Assembly (NCBI RefSeq): GCF_902167145.1
Contig: NC_050100.1
Coordinates: 192,565,439-192,629,438, forward strand
Origin: Zea mays
Lineage: Eukaryota; Streptophyta; Magnoliopsida; Poales; Poaceae
Length of the DNA: 64,000 bases
Direction: 5' to 3'
Shown: piece after piece, positions 21,585 through 33,339 of the stretch
Position numbering within the stretch: position 1 is the stretch's first letter
Layout of the letters: each line of letters begins with the position of its first letter
Position numbers and translations under genes: made by a program
The notes under the pieces: generated by a model
Told to the model about the DNA's origin: nothing
The model's database searches: none
Seen by the model: only the letters and a program-made list of their open reading frames with translations

Positions 21585-21720
21585 TGTTAGGTTGGCCGCA
21601 GGACGTAACCCTTAGCCTAATCCAAAAGTTTTTGAGTCAAAACTATTTCTTAAAAAAAATCTTGCTCTCATCCCTCCATTTCAAAAATGCTTTTCCCTTT
21701 CCTTCTCTCAGAAGTCAGAT

Positions 21721-22750
21721 GGAGGTCAGTTGCCAAACCAGCTTTTGCCAGAATGAAGATGGTTTCCCCAAGTTGCTGAGAGCATGCACAGTTTGCCTCG
21801 GAATCAGGAGCCAGCCAGAGTATGATGGTCGTGAATTCGTTGAGCATGGCACAGAGAAGTGTGTTGTGACTGTATACATTGGATCCAGTCCGCACCATGT
21901 GGAATGGAGTGTCACTGCTGCTGGGCACAGATTCAAAGACACCTGCCAAGTCGTCGCTCGCAAGGCATTGAGGGCCCTGTGTCAGATCTATGAAGAAGTG
22001 GTCGACACACCGCTCAGATTCTTTCCGCCCTTTCAGAGAAACCGTCCAGTTTGGATGGCCAGGATGCGTGCATTGGAAGGTCAGCAGTTGCTTGAGGACG
22101 ACCCCTCAGTCGTGTACCTCACCGCATGCCTGCTCACCCTGGATGCGCAGTATGATTTCTTGGCTCGGCACCACCGTTAGATGATTGCCCGAGCAGAAGA
22201 TGCAGAAAAGCACAACCGTAAGCTCCATGTGGATCTCACCACAGCTCAAGCCCGTGTAGCTGCCTTGGAAAGTCGTGAAGTCATTGCTGTTGAAGCCTTG
22301 AAGCAAGCCAAGGATGAGCACGTCCAGAAGTTGATGGAGGCCTACTTGGTCACCCAAAACCAACGTAGAGCCCTATGGATCCAAGAGCCCGTTTCATCCA
22401 ACCCAGTTCAACCCATGAGGGCTGAAGATCCCCATATTCTTGAAGGTCATCCGATCTCTACCAAAGGAGAGAAGAAGGCTTGGGAACTCCCGGAAGGAGC
22501 CATAGTCTTGGAAGGAATTCCAGTCTTCCCTCGGGCTATGGATAAGCAAGAGCACCCCGAGTCCTCCCAAGATCCCCTGCCAGAGTTGTTTGAGCCCCTC
22601 ACCATGAAGAAGATTCCAGCACCGTCCCTTGAGGTCAAAGAAGAAGCTGCAAGCACCCCACCAGCACCGCCGCCCTCTGAGGAGCTACAAGAGCTAGTCC
22701 CGCTTGAAGAAGAGTTCAACCCCGTGTTGCCATCTCAGTCGCCGCCATAA
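21721..22750 (+). pseudogene. Gag-like ORF of the non-autonomous gypsy element, one in-frame stop
   Basis: A frame from ATG 21721 (MEVSCQTSFC...) reads to TAG at 22178-22180 and resumes in the same frame to 22750, giving about 343 codons in all. The N-terminal part (residues about 20-100: a PEYDGREFVEHG stretch, then a conserved VTAAGHRFKDTCQVVARKAL helix) has an alpha-beta-alpha pattern loosely like a double-stranded-RNA-binding fold. The middle (EDAEKHNRKLHVDLTTAQAR) is coiled-coil-like. The C-terminus is Pro/Glu-rich. No zinc knuckle or enzyme follows. It is unlike typical chromovirus Gag, and its function is unknown. The stop could be a single mutation of a Leu or Gln codon. Confidence 0.6.
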
Positions 22751-23748
22751 GAAGTCATCAACATCAGCTCCCTCTTAACCCATCCACGAGATGTCTCGGA
22801 TTGAAGTTGTGAGCCAGCCTTGCCAGAAGAGAAGCTGCCTGGTCTGAAGTTAGTTATGCCCAGTCCTCTGCATGCATTGGATAGTGAAGTTTTTCTTCAC
22901 TTTGGCTAGAGCCCTGCATGTATGAGAGGTAACCATGTAGCCGCGTGTTTTGAAAAACTCTAAATGTGTGGCCCCCTAGGGCATTTCAAAATGAATTTCG
23001 CTTGATGTTTTCTCCTCTTTTGAGTGCATATGTGATGCTTTAACGTTAGTGCTCATAAGTTGCATAGTTCTCAATCCAGGAGCCAAGCAATAGTAGTTAT
23101 GCTTAGCCCCCGAATCTGAGTAGTCCGTGCTTTGGAAAAACTCTATTATTCCCTTATTCAAAATATTTGATTTGTTTGTGCTTATCATTGTTGAGCTTGT
23201 GTGTTCCTTTATTTTTAAGAAAGGTTTTCTCTAAAAACATAGATCACAAATTAGAGCTAATCCTTACCTTATGCTTCCATTCTCATCTTAACCCATCTCA
23301 AGAGAAAAGCACCTTACCCAAGAAGATACCGGAAGCTTACCCTTGAAGCATGGAATAAGCTATAGAGGAACCTATCCAGTCGCTCAGTCAAAAGGACCGA
23401 CCATGAGAATCAAAGCACTGCCCCTGAGTCAAAGTAAACAGAAAAAGAGGACAGAAGGAGTTATTACCATACAGAGAGGCAAAGATTCTTGGAACCAGAG
23501 ACCACAAACATCAGGGTCATTGACCCCACCACTCACCCGTGCCCCTCACACGCGTGCCCGCCTCCATGCGCACTACCACCGCCCCACGCCCCCTTTGCAG
23601 CGCACTACCACCACCCCACGCCCCCTTTTGCAGCGCACCCACCGCCATCGTCGCCGGCAACATGCCCCCCTTCCCCTTGTCGCACCTGCTGCCTCGTGTC
23701 ACTTGCTCCATCACTACCACTCCACACCCCCCGAGCACCCCCGCTCGC
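22751..23748 (+). other. Interior of the gypsy element without a recognised gene
   Basis: Mostly non-coding. From about 23520 it becomes C-rich and low in complexity, with a 32-bp imperfect direct repeat (CACTACCACC at 23571 and 23603). The open frame at 23343-23864 reflects this composition (Pro/His/Thr-rich) and is not supported as a gene. Confidence 0.45.
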
Positions 23749-23758
23749 CTATAAAACC
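23749..23758 (+). promoter_or_regulatory. Internal TATA box
   Basis: CTATAAAACC in a C-rich context, followed by a CA-rich stretch typical of plant 5' leaders and a short ORF starting 114 bp downstream. It lies inside the element, not in an LTR, so it may be an acquired promoter. Confidence 0.4.
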
Positions 23759-23871
23759 CCCACCAGCTCCCTCAACTCCCATCTCGCTCAAAGCAAAGCA
23801 CACTCCAGATAAATCCCCTCTGCCAAATCGCAAGCAACTCCATTTTCCACTCCCTCGCCCCTAAGATCACA

Positions 23872-23970
23872 ATGTTTGGTGATTCTTGGGTTGAAGACTG
23901 TTGTACATGGTTCATAATCTTTGGTTTCCTCCAATGTGTGATAGTAATACTCTTTGATAGAATCATCTAG
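23872..23970 (+). CDS. Possible 32-residue hydrophobic micropeptide
   Basis: ATG at 23872 to TAG at 23968. The peptide starts MFGDSWVEDCCTWF and continues with a strongly hydrophobic segment (about residues 13-27) that could span a membrane, ending near DRII. It is the first ATG after the internal TATA box. I do not recognise the family, and so short a frame could arise by chance. It is listed because of its position relative to a promoter-like sequence. Confidence 0.25.
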   Translation: MFGDSWVEDCCTWFIIFGFLQCVIVILFDRII

Positions 23971-24178
23971 TGGGAAGAGCAAAGAGAAAGAAAGGGTCAG
24001 TGAAAAGAAGATAGTGAAGAGAAGATGAGAAGAAGGTTGTCCCAGAATCAGCCCTGTGTCAGTCATTTCTCCGCAGCCTGCTCAAGCAGCAACAACAGAA
24101 GAAGGCCTCGTAACACCCTTGTTATGAGGTACTTTAAGGAGTTCAAATCCCCAAGATTCAAGAGATCTACCCTCATTC

Positions 24179-24626
24179 TTTTTAAGTGGGGTAGTGTTCC
24201 AGTAAGGTTCCTGCTGCGGAGAAAAAGAAGAAGACATGTAGCAAGCTTGTGGAGGACCGGATCATCGAAGCTTATAAGTTTTTGGATGAGAAGTGGTCAC
24301 CCAAGTTCCGTTGATGAAGCACCAGAAGACCAATCAAGGAAGGAATCCATGTGGGAGTTCGCAAGAGAAAGGTCTGTGTGTTGGCATCGATGCTTCTTCA
24401 ATAAGCTAGCTGTCAAGCGAAAGCCAGAAGCCTGAAGATGATCTTTGAGTAGCCAGAATCAGCGTTTGCAATCAGCAACCAGATGCTCCTCAAAGGCCAG
24501 ATTTTGTTGAAGTTCCGTCTCCTCGAAGAGTCTGCAAAGTGAAGATATGTAGCTAAAGTAAAGCTATACCCATAACCCTTCTAAGCCGAATCTCGAGGAC
24601 GAGATTCCTTTTAAGTGGGGTAGATT
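24179..24626 (+). pseudogene. Remnants of the chromovirus Pol C-terminus and duplicated polypurine tract
   Basis: At 24587-24623 the plus strand encodes NLEDEIPFKWGR, the usual last residues of chromovirus Pol (NLEDEILFKGGR-like). It overlaps the polypurine tract TTTTAAGTGGGGTAG directly before the 3' LTR. A second copy of TTTTTAAGTGGGGTAG lies at 24179-24194, also in the context LILFKWG, about 430 bp upstream. The rest of pol is gone. This shows descent from an autonomous chromovirus and a duplication of its 3' end. Confidence 0.65.
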
Positions 24627-24632
24627 TGTAGC
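24627..24632 (+). repeat. First six bases of the 3' LTR, cut off by the nested element
   Basis: TGTAGC is the start of the 3' LTR (continued at 32754 with ATCCCAAAAA). Bases 24628-24632 (GTAGC) are also the left target duplication of the nested element; the right copy is 32749-32753. Confidence 0.9.
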
Positions 24633-27600
24633 TGTAACACCCGGGTTTTAGGGGTCCAAAACCCAGGCGCTAACATAAACACCAGGTGTGCTGGGACCAA
24701 GTCTCACACATATGATGTATAGTGGCACAGGATCGAATGTCACATCTTTATATATAACAGGAGTTCTATACAAAATAAATAATTACATTATAGGGAGACA
24801 ACGGTCCAGCAACCCAAAGTTGACTGGGAGACGACGGCCTAGACCACTCACGAACACATCGCAGCATCCTCCAAGCGCCTCATCCTGTGGTACCTGTTCT
24901 TGACCTGTGGGGTGTGTGAGACAGCAAGAGTGAGCTCACATACGTTCATCGCTCAACAAGTTGTGGGGAATAATGTGCATGAACTCGCCAAAGGTGGGAG
25001 CTCACGTGAAGTGTAAGGCTTACCAAAGAGGATGGTTAGAGCTGAGCATTGCTTTTAGAGTTGGTCAAAATTTTATTAGCAATTACTAAGTATAAGTAAA
25101 TACCAACCCAATTAAATAGTAGACAAAAGTAACAACCTCACCTGTGATGCAATGCATATGACAAATTGAGTTTAAGTTCCATAAATTAATCATGTGAGGG
25201 TCCGAGCCGCTCATGACCGTGAGCACGGCTAGTATACCAGTTTTACACTCTGCAGAGGTGGCGCATCTTTACCCACAAGTCATGTTACCCATCTGCCAAG
25301 GGATCGCGACTTCCCATACACCTCTACCGAGGAGGCGAGGCAGGGTAACACTACGAGGCCTTTACAAAGTTCCACTAGCTTCAAAAAACCCGCTACAGTT
25401 TATAGGAAGCTCCAATGCAGGAATCCCTTGCAGGACCGCCATCGCAGCAAAATCCTCCCGAGGGCCTCCCTACACTGACCACTCCCCTACTGCCCTTGCC
25501 CCTTTCGGGTAAGGTAGTCCTCCACTAGCTTTCCTAATTAATCAGCCAAGGGCGTCCCATTAAACCCTTGTGGTAGCACTGTTTTCCCGGGTGGTCGCTC
25601 CATGTTCCAATTAACATAATGATCTTATCATGAACAGTGATAATAAACATATAATAAAAGTGTGATCATGAATAATGTATCTTCATACCCAAAACCACAT
25701 AAAGCACTAGCAAGCACTACCCAAAAAGTTCAGTGGTAAACAAGGTATAAAGATAATCAAACTAGGGTAACCTATTGGGTCCCATCAAAATTAACCTATG
25801 CAGATCATTATGATTAATCAGAACATGAGTAGGTAAAAAGAAGTGATCAAGGGCACAACTTGCCTGGCACTTGAGATTCCAGGTACCAGCTTGCTCTTCA
25901 GATGACTCGTGACCTCACGCTAGTCGTAGCAATACAAACAAACATTATATAGGCAAAATTAACATTACACCAAACATATATGCAAAATACATATTAATAA
26001 TCTACATATTGAAATAAGATCATAGGAACATAAATCATTAATTTTGGAGTTATAGATTTTAAGTTATGAATTTCCAAAGGTTTAATATGCTTGAAATAGG
26101 ATTAAATGAGAAATTATTTTTCTTACTGCTTTCATGACCAAACAGAGACTCAAAGTGATAGAGAATAATTTTACAAAATTTTAGAAACTAAAATGAAGTG
26201 ATTTGGAGTCCATATACATTTTCTATGAATTATTGAAGTTCTAGCAATTATTTTCCTGTTACAAACCTATTTTATATTTCATTTATTCAATTTAAACGAT
26301 CTCTGGACTGGGCCTCAAATTCAGTTAAGCACAGGGGGCTCGAAGTAAGTCGTCCTAGACACAGAGAACAGTGGAAGTAGGACGGCGGGTTAATTATCAA
26401 ATACCCTAGGGTTTCTTTAGCAAAATGTACCCGCGAAGGGGTATCAAGCGTTTCTGACCGCTAGATTGCGAATCAAGGGCCACGATTAGATCGAGGGCTT
26501 TATAAACCGGTATGCAACTAGGCCCATCCGATCCCAATCTAACGGTCAGCGATCAATGAAACCTAGGATTGCTTTCTATCGCACGATCACGCATCTACGG
26601 TCCAAATTCAACGCGTGAAAGGGGTATTCTCAAACAAATCAGGGTCGATCATTCTGTCATCTACGGTCATGAACTCGTCTTTCTCCCTGAACGCCGCATG
26701 ACAGCGCCAAGCCCCCTGGTAGGCGGCGCCCGCCGGCGAGCTCGCTGCTGCAGGGCGCACCAGGCTCATACGCGCCCAATCCCTATCTAATAGATGCTAC
26801 ACGGAGAGTATTTCAAGGCTAATCGATCCTGCAAGTTCATACTAAGTTTCTCGGTACAGGGTACCACATCCACACGCAAAGGCGGCATGGTGGCCAGACG
26901 TCACGCCGACGAGCAATCGGGGCAGTGCCCGACCCCAAACAATGCTCGATTCCGCTCTAACTTGAAACAGAGAAAGTCACGAGATAGATAAAGGAGTGCT
27001 TACAGGCGGGGGATCGGGACCGAGCACGACGCGCGTGGATTCCTGGCGATGAACCCGAGCTTGGGCGATTGGGCGAGAGCTTCAAGTGTTCTTCTGGTTG
27101 CTCGACGGGGAGAGGCCCGGGTCATATAGCCACCCACGAAGCTGAATCCCAACAACCCCGCGAAAATAGCACAAATCCCCGGCCGATTTCCCCCCGGGAT
27201 TTGTGGAGCTTCGGTTCAGCGCCTGGTCAAAGCGATGCCGCGCGGGCAGAGAGCCTGAGCGCCCGAGCGACTGGGTAAACGGATAACAGCGCGAGGATTC
27301 GTTGCTGGCATCTGGTCGCAGGTCAGCGCCGCAAGCAGCTCCGAAACTCACGGCGACGAGCGATGCTGCGGAGTTTGTTGCGCGCTGCCCGCGGATTCGC
27401 GTTTTGGGGAGGAAGGACAACCTGTCAAGGCGGCCCCAGTGACCAGTGTCCGAGCGCAGGTGAGAATGACAGCACGGGTCCACAAGCAGTGATGCCGCAT
27501 CATACGTGAGACTTGCGGGTGGGACCCGCCTCTCAGTGCATGATGTGGATGGCTGGCGCGAGTTAATGGGCTGCAGGGAGGGAAATCGGCCCAGCTAGGT

Positions 27601-28056
27601 TTTATCCTTTTCCCTTTTATTTTCCTTTTCTTTTATCTTTTCCTTCTTTCCAAATTCAAACTTCAATTTAAATTCAAACTTTGTGGCACCTTTGTACAGT
27701 GACTAATTATTTAGTTTGATCATACCTACTGCGATGAAGTTATTAAATTATAATTTTATCTATTGAATAATATTCCTTTCTCTCTTCTATTTCCATGGTT
27801 TTATTTTCAAGTTAGACTTTGAATTCTATGGATCCTTTGATATGCTATTAATGATACATTTATTTTATTAAGCACAAATGCACAATCAAATCAAAACTCA
27901 ACATGATGCAAGATTTATTTAAGTGTCTTTGGGGTATTTATTTAATTGTGTAAGTGGGGTGTTCACATATGATGGTAAGTAGAAATAACACACATATAGA
28001 TAAAGGAGTAATATACTTTCTCTTTTTTTAGCCTTTCATACAAAGTAGGTGTTACA
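24633..28056 (-). repeat. 3' LTR of the nested gypsy element
   Basis: On the plus strand it starts TGTAACACCCGGG and ends AGGTGTTACA (inverted termini TGTAACACC/GGTGTTACA). It pairs base for base with 29325-32748 at an offset of 4,692. Open frames in it are duplicated in the other LTR and are not genes. Confidence 0.96.
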
Positions 28057-29324
28057 GATCCTACCCCCCTTAAAAATAATCTCGTCCTCGAGATTTGTAA
28101 GACAAGGGATACAATAAGTTTGGTCTAGAATTTTAGTTTCTCATTTGGTTTTGGGAATCAAAGTTTTGTTTTAAGTTTTTTTTATATGTATATGTATGTC
28201 TAGCCGTTTATTATATCAGATGAGGTACGGTTATGACAAGTATAGGTTGTGGCAAGGTAGAGTATAATAAGGAAAGACTTCATCCAGAACCGTGGATCTT
28301 GATTCCGCTGGCGATTCAACTTGATCTTTGAAGACTTGAGTTGGTGCTTATCCTTTCTTGATGACGTTGATCCTCTTCGGTCTTCGTTCTTGATGTTGTT
28401 ATCCGAATTAGAGATATGTGGTTAAGGCAGTTTCGTAGGTAAACAAAATAGGTTAGTCGGTGGTTATGAGTTAAATAAGTTTAAACAGAACCTGTCTTGT
28501 TGTTTTGTTTCTAGGTCGGGTTAGGGAGGTTATGCAACCCAACATGTAGGTCAGGTTGGTTGTATATGACCGAGTTAGTGCAGGGCACCAATTTTTAGGT
28601 TAGAACATGACTATAGAAGTAGAGTCTAAACTATTTCATCAATATTATCTAACATGTTTGATAAGTCACTTTAGATTAGATCAGATCTAGGTTAGATTGG
28701 TGTGACTAGTTTGACTAGATAAGATCTAATTAATTTACATTAGATCATGGTTGTTAAACTAGGGTGGATAAGTATGCTTATTAGGATAAGATGAAATAGA
28801 ATCTTTTGAGATTAGTTAGATCTATTAAGATGAGATAAAAATATTTTTAAGATAAGATGAACCTATTAAGATAAGATGGATCTATGAGGCTTGATATATT
28901 CTAGTGGTGGTATTCTTAATTTGTACAATCATCTTATAATTTTTTTATTTATTTATATTTATGTATATATGTATATGCAGATGTAATTGTGGACATTACT
29001 CCACAATTCATCACACTCAATCAAAGATCCAAATCAGAAAAGTATCATAAGAACAAGAATCCAAGCATAAGAAATAGTTTTGTTTTTGTTCCTAAGATTA
29101 GGTCTCCTATTCCTAAAGGTCACTTTAGGTACAGGATTTCAAAGTGTGAAAGCCACATTTGTCTTTAGAAAAAAAAGATAAGAATAATCAGAGTAAGCGG
29201 AAATAGATGAGAAAGATTAAGAGAAGTTTAGAAAAAGAATCAGAGTAGCAAAGGTAAGTAGATAATGGTTGTCCAGTTCTATCTAGGTTTCGTCCTACAG
29301 TCAACATTCCTCTGATACCACTTC
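28057..29324 (-). other. 1.3-kb interior of the nested gypsy element
   Basis: No open frame of note. On the minus strand it starts with the primer-binding site TGGTATCAGAGG (29309-29320, four bases from the LTR) and ends with a polypurine tract. Just before the tract, codons for NLEDEIIFKGGR (about 28063-28098) survive from a chromovirus Pol. It is AT-rich, with repeated GATAAGATGAA-like runs around 28780-28880. Confidence 0.75.
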
Positions 29325-32300
29325 TGTAACACCCGGGTTTTAGGGGTCCAAAACCCGGGCGCTAACATAAACACCAGGTGTGCTGGGACCAAGTCTCACA
29401 CATATGATGTATAGTGGCACAGGATCGAATGTCACATCTTTATATATAACAGGAGTTCTATACAAAATAAATAATTACATTATAGGGAGACAACGGTCCA
29501 GCAACCCAAAGTTGACTGGGAGACGACGGCCTAGACCACTCACGAACACATCGCAGCATCCTCCAAGCGCCTCATCCTGTGGTACCTGTTCTTGACCTGT
29601 GGGGTGTGTGAGACAGCAAGAGTGAGCTCACATACGTTCATCGCTCAACAAGTTGTGGGGAATAATGTGCATGAACTCGCCAAAGGTGGGAGCTCACGTG
29701 AAGTGTAAGGCTTACCAAAGAGGATGGTTAGAGCTGAGCATTGCTTTTAGAGTTGGTCAAAATTTTATTAGCAATTACTAAGTATAAGTAAATACCAACC
29801 CAATTAAATAGTAGACAAAAGTAACAACCTCACCTGTGATGCAATGCATATGACAAATTGAGTTTAAGTTCCATAAATTAATCATGTGAGGGTCCGAGCC
29901 GCTCATGACCGTGAGCACGGCTAGTATACCAGTTTTACACTCTGCAGAGGTGGCGCATCTTTACCCACAAGTCATGTTACCCATCTGCCAAGGGATCGCG
30001 ACTTCCCATACACCTCTACCGAGGAGGCGAGGCAGGGTAACACTACGAGGCCTTTACAAAGTTCCACTAGCTTCAGAAAACCCGCTACAGTTTATAGGAA
30101 GCTCCAATGCAGGAATCCCTTGCAGGACCGCCATCGCAGCAAAATCCTCCCGAGGGCCTCCCTACACTGACCACTCCCCTACTGCCCTTGCCCCTTTCGG
30201 GTAAGGTAGTCCTCCACTAGCTTTCCTAATTAATCAGCCAAGGGCGTCCCATTAAACCCTTGTGGTAGCACTGTTTTCCCGGGTGGTCGCTCCATGTTCC
30301 AATTAACATAATGATCTTATCATGAACAGTGATAATAAACATATAATAAAAGTGTGATCATGAATAATGTATCTTCATACCCAAAACCACATAAAGCACT
30401 AGCAAGCACTACCCAAAAAGTTCAGTGGTAAACAAGGTATAAAGATAATCAAACTAGGGTAACCTATTGGGTCCCATCAAAATTAACCTATGCAGATCAT
30501 TATGATTAATCAGAACATGAGTAGGTAAAAAGAAGTGATCAAGGGCACAACTTGCCTGGCACTTGAGATTCCAGGTACCAGCTTGCTCTTCAGATGACTC
30601 GTGACCTCACGCTAGTCGTAGCAATACAAACAAACATTATATAGGCAAAATTAACATTACACCAAACATATATGCAAAATACATATTAATAATCTACATA
30701 TTGAAATAAGATCATAGGAACATAAATCATTAATTTTGGAGTTATAGATTTTAAGTTATGAATTTCCAAAGGTTTAATATGCTTGAAATAGGATTAAATG
30801 AGAAATTATTTTTCTTACTGCTTTCATGACCAAACAGAGACTCAAAGTGATAGAGAATAATTTTACAAAATTTTAGAAACTAAAATGAAGTGATTTGGAG
30901 TCCATATACATTTTCTATGAATTATTGAAGTTCTAGCAATTATTTTCCTGTTACAAACCTATTTTATATTTCATTTATTCAATTTAAACGATCTCTGGAC
31001 TGGGCCTCAAATTCAGTTAAGCACAGGGGGCTCGAAGTAAGTCGTCCTAGACACAGAGAACAGTGGAAGTAGGACGGCGGGTTAATTATCAAATACCCTA
31101 GGGTTTCTTTAGCAAAATATACCCGCGAAGGGGTATCAAGCGTTTCTGACCGCTAGATTGCGAATCAAGGGCCACGATTAGATCGAGGGCTTTATAAACC
31201 GGTATGCAACTAGGCCCATCCGATCCCAATCTAACGGTCAGCGATCAATGAAACCTAGGATTGCTTTCTATCGCACGATCACGCATCTACGGTCCAAATT
31301 CAACGCGTGAAAGGGGTATTCTCAAACAAATCAGGGTCGATCATTCTGTCATCTACGGTCATGAACTCGTCTTTCTCCCTGAACGCCGCATGACAGCGCC
31401 AAGCCCCCTGGTAGGCGGCGCCCGCCGGCGAGCTCGCTGCTGCAGGGCGCACCAGGCTCATACGCGCCCAATCCCTATCTAATAGATGCTACACGGAGAG
31501 TATTTCAAGGCTAATCGATCCTGCAAGTTCATACTAAGTTTCTCGGTACAGGGTACCACATCCACACGCAAAGGCGGCATGGTGGCCAGACGTCACGCCG
31601 ACGAGCAATCGGGGCAGTGCCCGACCCCAAACAATGCTCGATTCCGCTCTAACTTGAAACAGAGAAAGTCACGAGATAGATAAAGGAGTGCTTACAGGCG
31701 GGGGATCGGGACCGAGCACGACGCGCGTGGATTCCTGGCGATGAACCCGAGCTTGGGCGATTGGGCGAGAGCTTCAAGTGTTCTTCTGGTTGCTCGACGG
31801 GGAGAGGCCCGGGTCATATAGCCACCCACGAAGCTGAATCCCAACAACCCCGCGAAAATAGCACAAATCCCCGGCCGATTTCCCCCCGGGATTTGTGGAG
31901 CTTCGGTTCAGCGCCTGGTCAAAGCGATGCCGCGCGGGCAGAGAGCCTGAGCGCCCGAGCGACTGGGTAAACGGATAACAGCGCGAGGATTCGTTGCTGG
32001 CATCTGGTCGCAGGTCAGCGCCGCAAGCAGCTCCGAAACTCACGGCGACGAGCGATGCTGCGGAGTTTGTTGCGCGCTGCCCGCGGATTCGCGTTTTGGG
32101 GAGGAAGGACAACCTGTCAAGGCGGCCCCAGTGACCAGTGTCCGAGCGCAGGTGAGAATGACAGCACGGGTCCACAAGCAGTGATGCTGCATCATACGTG
32201 AGACTTGCGGGTGGGACCCGCCTCTCAGTGCATGATGTGGATGGCTGGCGCGAGTTAATGGGCTGCAGGGAGGGAAATCGGCCCAGCTAGGTTTTATCCT

Positions 32301-32748
32301 TTTCCCTTTTATTTTCCTTTTCTTTTATCTTTTCCTTCTTTCCAAATTCAAACTTCAATTTAAATTCAAACTTTGTGGCACCTTTGTACAGTGACTAATT
32401 ATTTAGTTTGATCATACCTACTGCGATGAAGTTATTAAATTATAATTTTATCTATTGAATAATATTCCTTTCTCTCTTCTATTTCCATGGTTTTATTTTC
32501 AAGTTAGACTTTGAATTCTATGGATCCTTTGATATGCTATTAATGATACATTTATTTTATTAAGCACAAATGCACAATCAAATCAAAACTCAACATGATG
32601 CAAGATTTATTTAAGTGTCTTTGGGGTATTTATTTAATTGTGTAAGTGGGGTGTTCACATATGATGGTAAGTAGAAATAACACACATATAGATAAAGGAG
32701 TAATATACTTTCTCTTTTTTTAGCCTTTCATACAAAGTAGGTGTTACA
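29325..32748 (-). repeat. 5' LTR of the nested gypsy element
   Basis: 3,424 bp, the same length as the left copy. Differences seen by eye include CCGGG/CCAGG near the start, one A/G near 30078, one A/G near 31118 and one T/C near 32188. GGTGTTACA at the right end is followed by the target duplication GTAGC. Confidence 0.96.
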
Positions 32749-32904
32749 GTAGCATCCCAAAAATTCAAATCTTGAAAATTTCTCAAACTCCCTCTAAATT
32801 CAAAATGAATTTCAAATTTCATTTCAAAATGTTTGTTTGCAAGTTGATATCAACAAATAAATTATAGTGGTCTATGTTCTCTCCAAAATCCTCCTTAAAA
32901 TATC

Positions 32905-33085
32905 CTACAAATATTTCCCCAGTGACCACCCTCAATTTTTTTTCAGAAATACTGCCCAGATATTTCTCCAGTGATCCCCCTCAAATTCTTCCAGAAATAC
33001 CGCCCAGATATTTCCCGAGTGATCCCCTTCAAGTTCTTTCCAGAAATACTATCCAAATATTCCACCGATATATCTCCAAGTATTT
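32905..33085. repeat. 48-bp tandem repeat in the gypsy LTR
   Basis: ATATTTCYCCAGTGATCC-like cores at about 32911, 32960 and 33008, with a degenerate fourth near 33056, give a 48-49-bp period. Confidence 0.8.
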
Positions 33086-33339
33086 TCCTCTTGAGAAATA
33101 CCTTCAGAATCATTTTTCAAGTCCCTATAAATATTTTCTTCATAACTTTCCTCATGCTCATACGTATGCGTATGCCTCCAGTGTCATACGGTGAGCTCTA
33201 CAAGCTAATCTCACTTATACAAGATAAATACATGCTAATCTCCCACTAATCCTCTAATCCCACCCCAAGCCATTTCATGGCAAATCTCTTCCCCCCCCCA
33301 CACACCTACTCCATGTTCCACACAAGCACACACTAGCAC

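Larger units (their letters stand above)
24633..32748 (-). mobile_element. Very young non-autonomous gypsy element with 3,424-bp LTRs
   Basis: Two LTRs of exactly 3,424 bp (24633-28056 and 29325-32748) flank an interior of only 1,268 bp. The target duplication GTAGC is perfect. The minus orientation follows from the primer-binding site (TGGTATCAGAGG) next to the right LTR and the polypurine tract (AAGGGGGGTAGG) next to the left LTR. Only four substitutions were noticed between the LTRs, giving an estimated age in the tens of thousands of years. It has no coding capacity, so transposition must have used proteins from a related element. The end of the interior shares the NLEDEI-coding motif with the host gypsy element, which points to the same chromovirus lineage. 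Confidence 0.93.

Noticed and set aside
23343..23864. 173-codon ORF rich in Pro, His and Thr
   Set aside because: Low-complexity C-rich sequence with an internal 32-bp repeat. Composition alone explains the lack of stops, and the internal promoter-like sequence overlaps it.
24688..32175. Pairs of identical short ORFs (for example 27082-27483 and 31774-32175 on the minus strand)
   Set aside because: Each pair lies at the same place in the two LTRs of the nested gypsy element. They are duplicated by LTR structure and have no domain.
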